Shown in pieces: positions 63,041 through 64,000 of a stretch of DNA of 64,000 bases. Below the pieces are notes generated by a model. It did not search any database and was not told where the DNA came from. It saw only the letters and a program-made list of their open reading frames with translations. The stretch comes from Saccharibacillus brassicae (GTDB lineage Bacteria > Bacillota > Bacilli > Paenibacillales > Paenibacillaceae), in contig NZ_CP041217.1 of NCBI RefSeq assembly GCF_006542275.1, positions 868,001 through 932,000 of the forward strand. Reading direction: 5' to 3'. Numbering within the stretch: position 1 is the stretch's first letter; every line of letters starts with the position of its first letter. Made by a program: the position numbers and the translations under genes.

Positions 63041-63340
63041 AAAAAACGCCCCTGAAAAAATTCAGGGACGATTGCTCGCGGTACCACCCTGGTTACCGTT
63101 TGTACCGCGCTGCCTTCTGCCTGTCGCAGAAGCGGAGCCGCGAAAAAAACGATCGCCTCGTTGAGTCCGTTAACGGGGACGAGTCGGCCGCGGCCTTCGC
63201 TTGGCGAAAGTTCGCGGCACTCCGGAATCAGCTTTCGGTCCGTCGGCCTTCCAGGCTCTTCCACCCAGGCGCGGATCGCGCAAGGAGCCTGTTCGCTGAG
63301 AAGGCGTCGCTTCGGGACGTACTTCATTCCATCATCGATT
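63041..63340 (-). ncRNA. T-box leader of alaS
   Basis: On the minus strand the T-box core AGGGTGGTACCGCG (63090-63077) precedes a terminator: CGTCCCTGA pairs with TCAGGGGCG (63070-63062 with 63055-63047), then six T (63046-63041). An AGTA-type box (GAAGTACG, about 63321) marks the stem I region further upstream. Uncharged tRNA-Ala would stabilise the antiterminator and allow alaS expression. The specifier codon was not assigned by eye. Confidence 0.92.
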
Positions 63341-63365
63341 TGTCGGTTATCTTCAATGCCTTCCC

Positions 63366-63394
63366 AGTATATCGGGCGCCCGATTTTCTGTCAA
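63366..63394 (-). promoter_or_regulatory. Promoter of alaS with palindromic spacer
   Basis: A perfect -35 TTGACA (63394-63389), 17 nt, and TATACT (63371-63366) just upstream of the T-box leader. The spacer contains the 14-bp perfect palindrome ATCGGGCGCCCGAT (63371-63384). Confidence 0.8.
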
Positions 63395-63482
63395 TGCACC
63401 GACGGATCGCGAGCCCGGCAGGGACAGGCGACGGGCGCGGCGGCGCTTCGACGAAGGGCAGATGCCGGTCTTTTTTCCACGC

Positions 63483-63539
63483 AAAAAAACCGGACAGTCC
63501 GGCGCACGGCCCGTAAAGGCGCGGCGCCGGACTGTCCGG
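63483..63539 (-). terminator. Intrinsic terminator of the zinc-ribbon gene
   Basis: A 16-bp perfect stem (63539-63524 with 63505-63490) with an 18-nt loop followed by seven T on the minus strand, 20 nt past the stop. Confidence 0.92.
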
Positions 63540-63559
63540 CCGTCTGCAAGCAGTCCGCT

Positions 63560-63766
63560 TTAGGAGGTTGCCTGAAGCTGCGACAACGACTCGGCTTCTT
63601 CCAGGCAGAACAGATCGTCCAGCGAGCTGAGCGTACCGTCTTTTTCGACCTGGAATACCGACATCCTGCCGCCATTGACCGTCAGTTCGATAAAGCAGCT
63701 CCAGCAGTAGAACTGGTGCGAGCCGATCTTGCCGATATCTTTGGAACTGCAATTTGGACATTTCAT
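63560..63766 (-). CDS. Small zinc-ribbon protein of unknown function
   Basis: A 68-residue protein opening with CPNCSSKDIGKIGSHQFYCWSC, a two-CxxC zinc ribbon, followed by a beta-rich stretch (FIELTVNGGRMSVFQVEKDG) and a short acidic tail (LEEAESLSQL). AGGTGATC lies about 8 nt before the ATG at 63766. It has its own strong terminator and sits between the alaS promoter and the gene at the window edge. I know of no assigned function. Confidence 0.85.
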   Translation of the reverse strand: MKCPNCSSKDIGKIGSHQFYCWSCFIELTVNGGRMSVFQVEKDGTLSSLDDLFCLEEAESLSQLQATS

Positions 63767-63938
63767 TATGGGGATCACCTATCCGTCCGCTTATTTGAAA
63801 GTCGCGAAGAAATGCGTATCTCTTCCGATTGAATGATTATTCACAAGATAAGACCCAGGCAATCGGCCCGTCGAACAGTGTCCGCATGAAGGCGGAAGAA
63901 CTCTGCCCTACCGAGCGAACAGCGTCCTTGCGGAGCGC

Positions 63939-64000
63939 TCAACGCTTCATACGTACGCGGTTCATAATCGTTTCAATAGTTTTGACGACCGTCTCGATTT
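63939..64000 (-). CDS. C-terminal end of a gene running off the window
   Basis: The last 19 codons of a minus-strand frame are visible, ending in TIETIMNRVRMKR and a TGA at 63939-63941. In B. subtilis the gene upstream of alaS is yrrI (an AI-2E family transporter), and a short basic C-terminus would fit, but 19 residues cannot identify it. Confidence 0.45.
   Translation of the reverse strand, partial: IETVVKTIETIMNRVRMKR

Overview
The window is high-GC, gene-dense Firmicutes DNA. Strong Shine-Dalgarno sites, a T-box, a tandem glycine riboswitch, GlcT/PTS genes, gcvPA/gcvPB split glycine decarboxylase and a Bacillus-type alaS-ireB-ruvX-yrzB-mltG-yrrN-yrrO block all point to Bacillales. High GC and protein style suggest Paenibacillaceae (a Paenibacillus or Saccharibacillus relative); that genus-level reading is inference. 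No rRNA, tRNA, insertion sequence, prophage or CRISPR array was seen.

Layout. 1-4.6 kb: end of a type I pullulanase, then a GNAT acetyltransferase, a short-chain dehydrogenase, a SMI1/KNR4-family protein and gcvH, all on the minus strand. 4.6-9.3 kb: a tandem glycine riboswitch followed by gcvT-gcvPA-gcvPB on the plus strand; with gcvH this covers the T, P and H proteins of glycine cleavage. 9.4-15.5 kb: peptide deformylase, then the glucose phosphotransferase block glcT, ptsG, ptsH, ptsI with a GlcT-type antitermination hairpin before ptsG. 15.6-20.3 kb: a YitT-family membrane protein, an nfeD-floT membrane-stress operon behind a sigma-W-like promoter, and an iron-type alcohol dehydrogenase. 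20.4-25.4 kb: galK-galE-galT (Leloir pathway) with a divergent AraC-type regulator. 25.4-34.9 kb: mixed single genes, including an aldo/keto reductase, sirtuin, HAD phosphatase, alpha/beta hydrolase, KDPG aldolase, a KGG-repeat stress protein, ilvD and a polysaccharide deacetylase. 35.1-36.7 kb: a catalase behind a sigma-B-like promoter.

36.8-52.6 kb is the most distinctive region: an iron-siderophore locus. It holds a Btr-like AraC regulator with a binding-protein domain, two FecCD-type permeases, a lipoprotein binding protein, three NIS (IucA/IucC) synthetases, SbnA/SbnB homologues that make 2,3-diaminopropionate, an SbnH-like decarboxylase and an SbnD-like MFS exporter. Three Fur-box-like palindromes mark the start of each transcription unit. 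Gene content matches staphyloferrin B synthesis (sbn) plus sir-type uptake, but the order differs, citrate synthase SbnG and kinase SbnI are absent from the window, and no ABC ATPase accompanies the permeases.

52.7-64 kb: a chemotaxis receptor with a long basic N-terminal tail, then the conserved alaS neighbourhood (two tRNA U34 hydroxylase homologues, mltG, two DUF1292 proteins, ruvX, ireB and alaS with its T-box leader), a small zinc-ribbon protein and the last codons of one more gene at the right edge.
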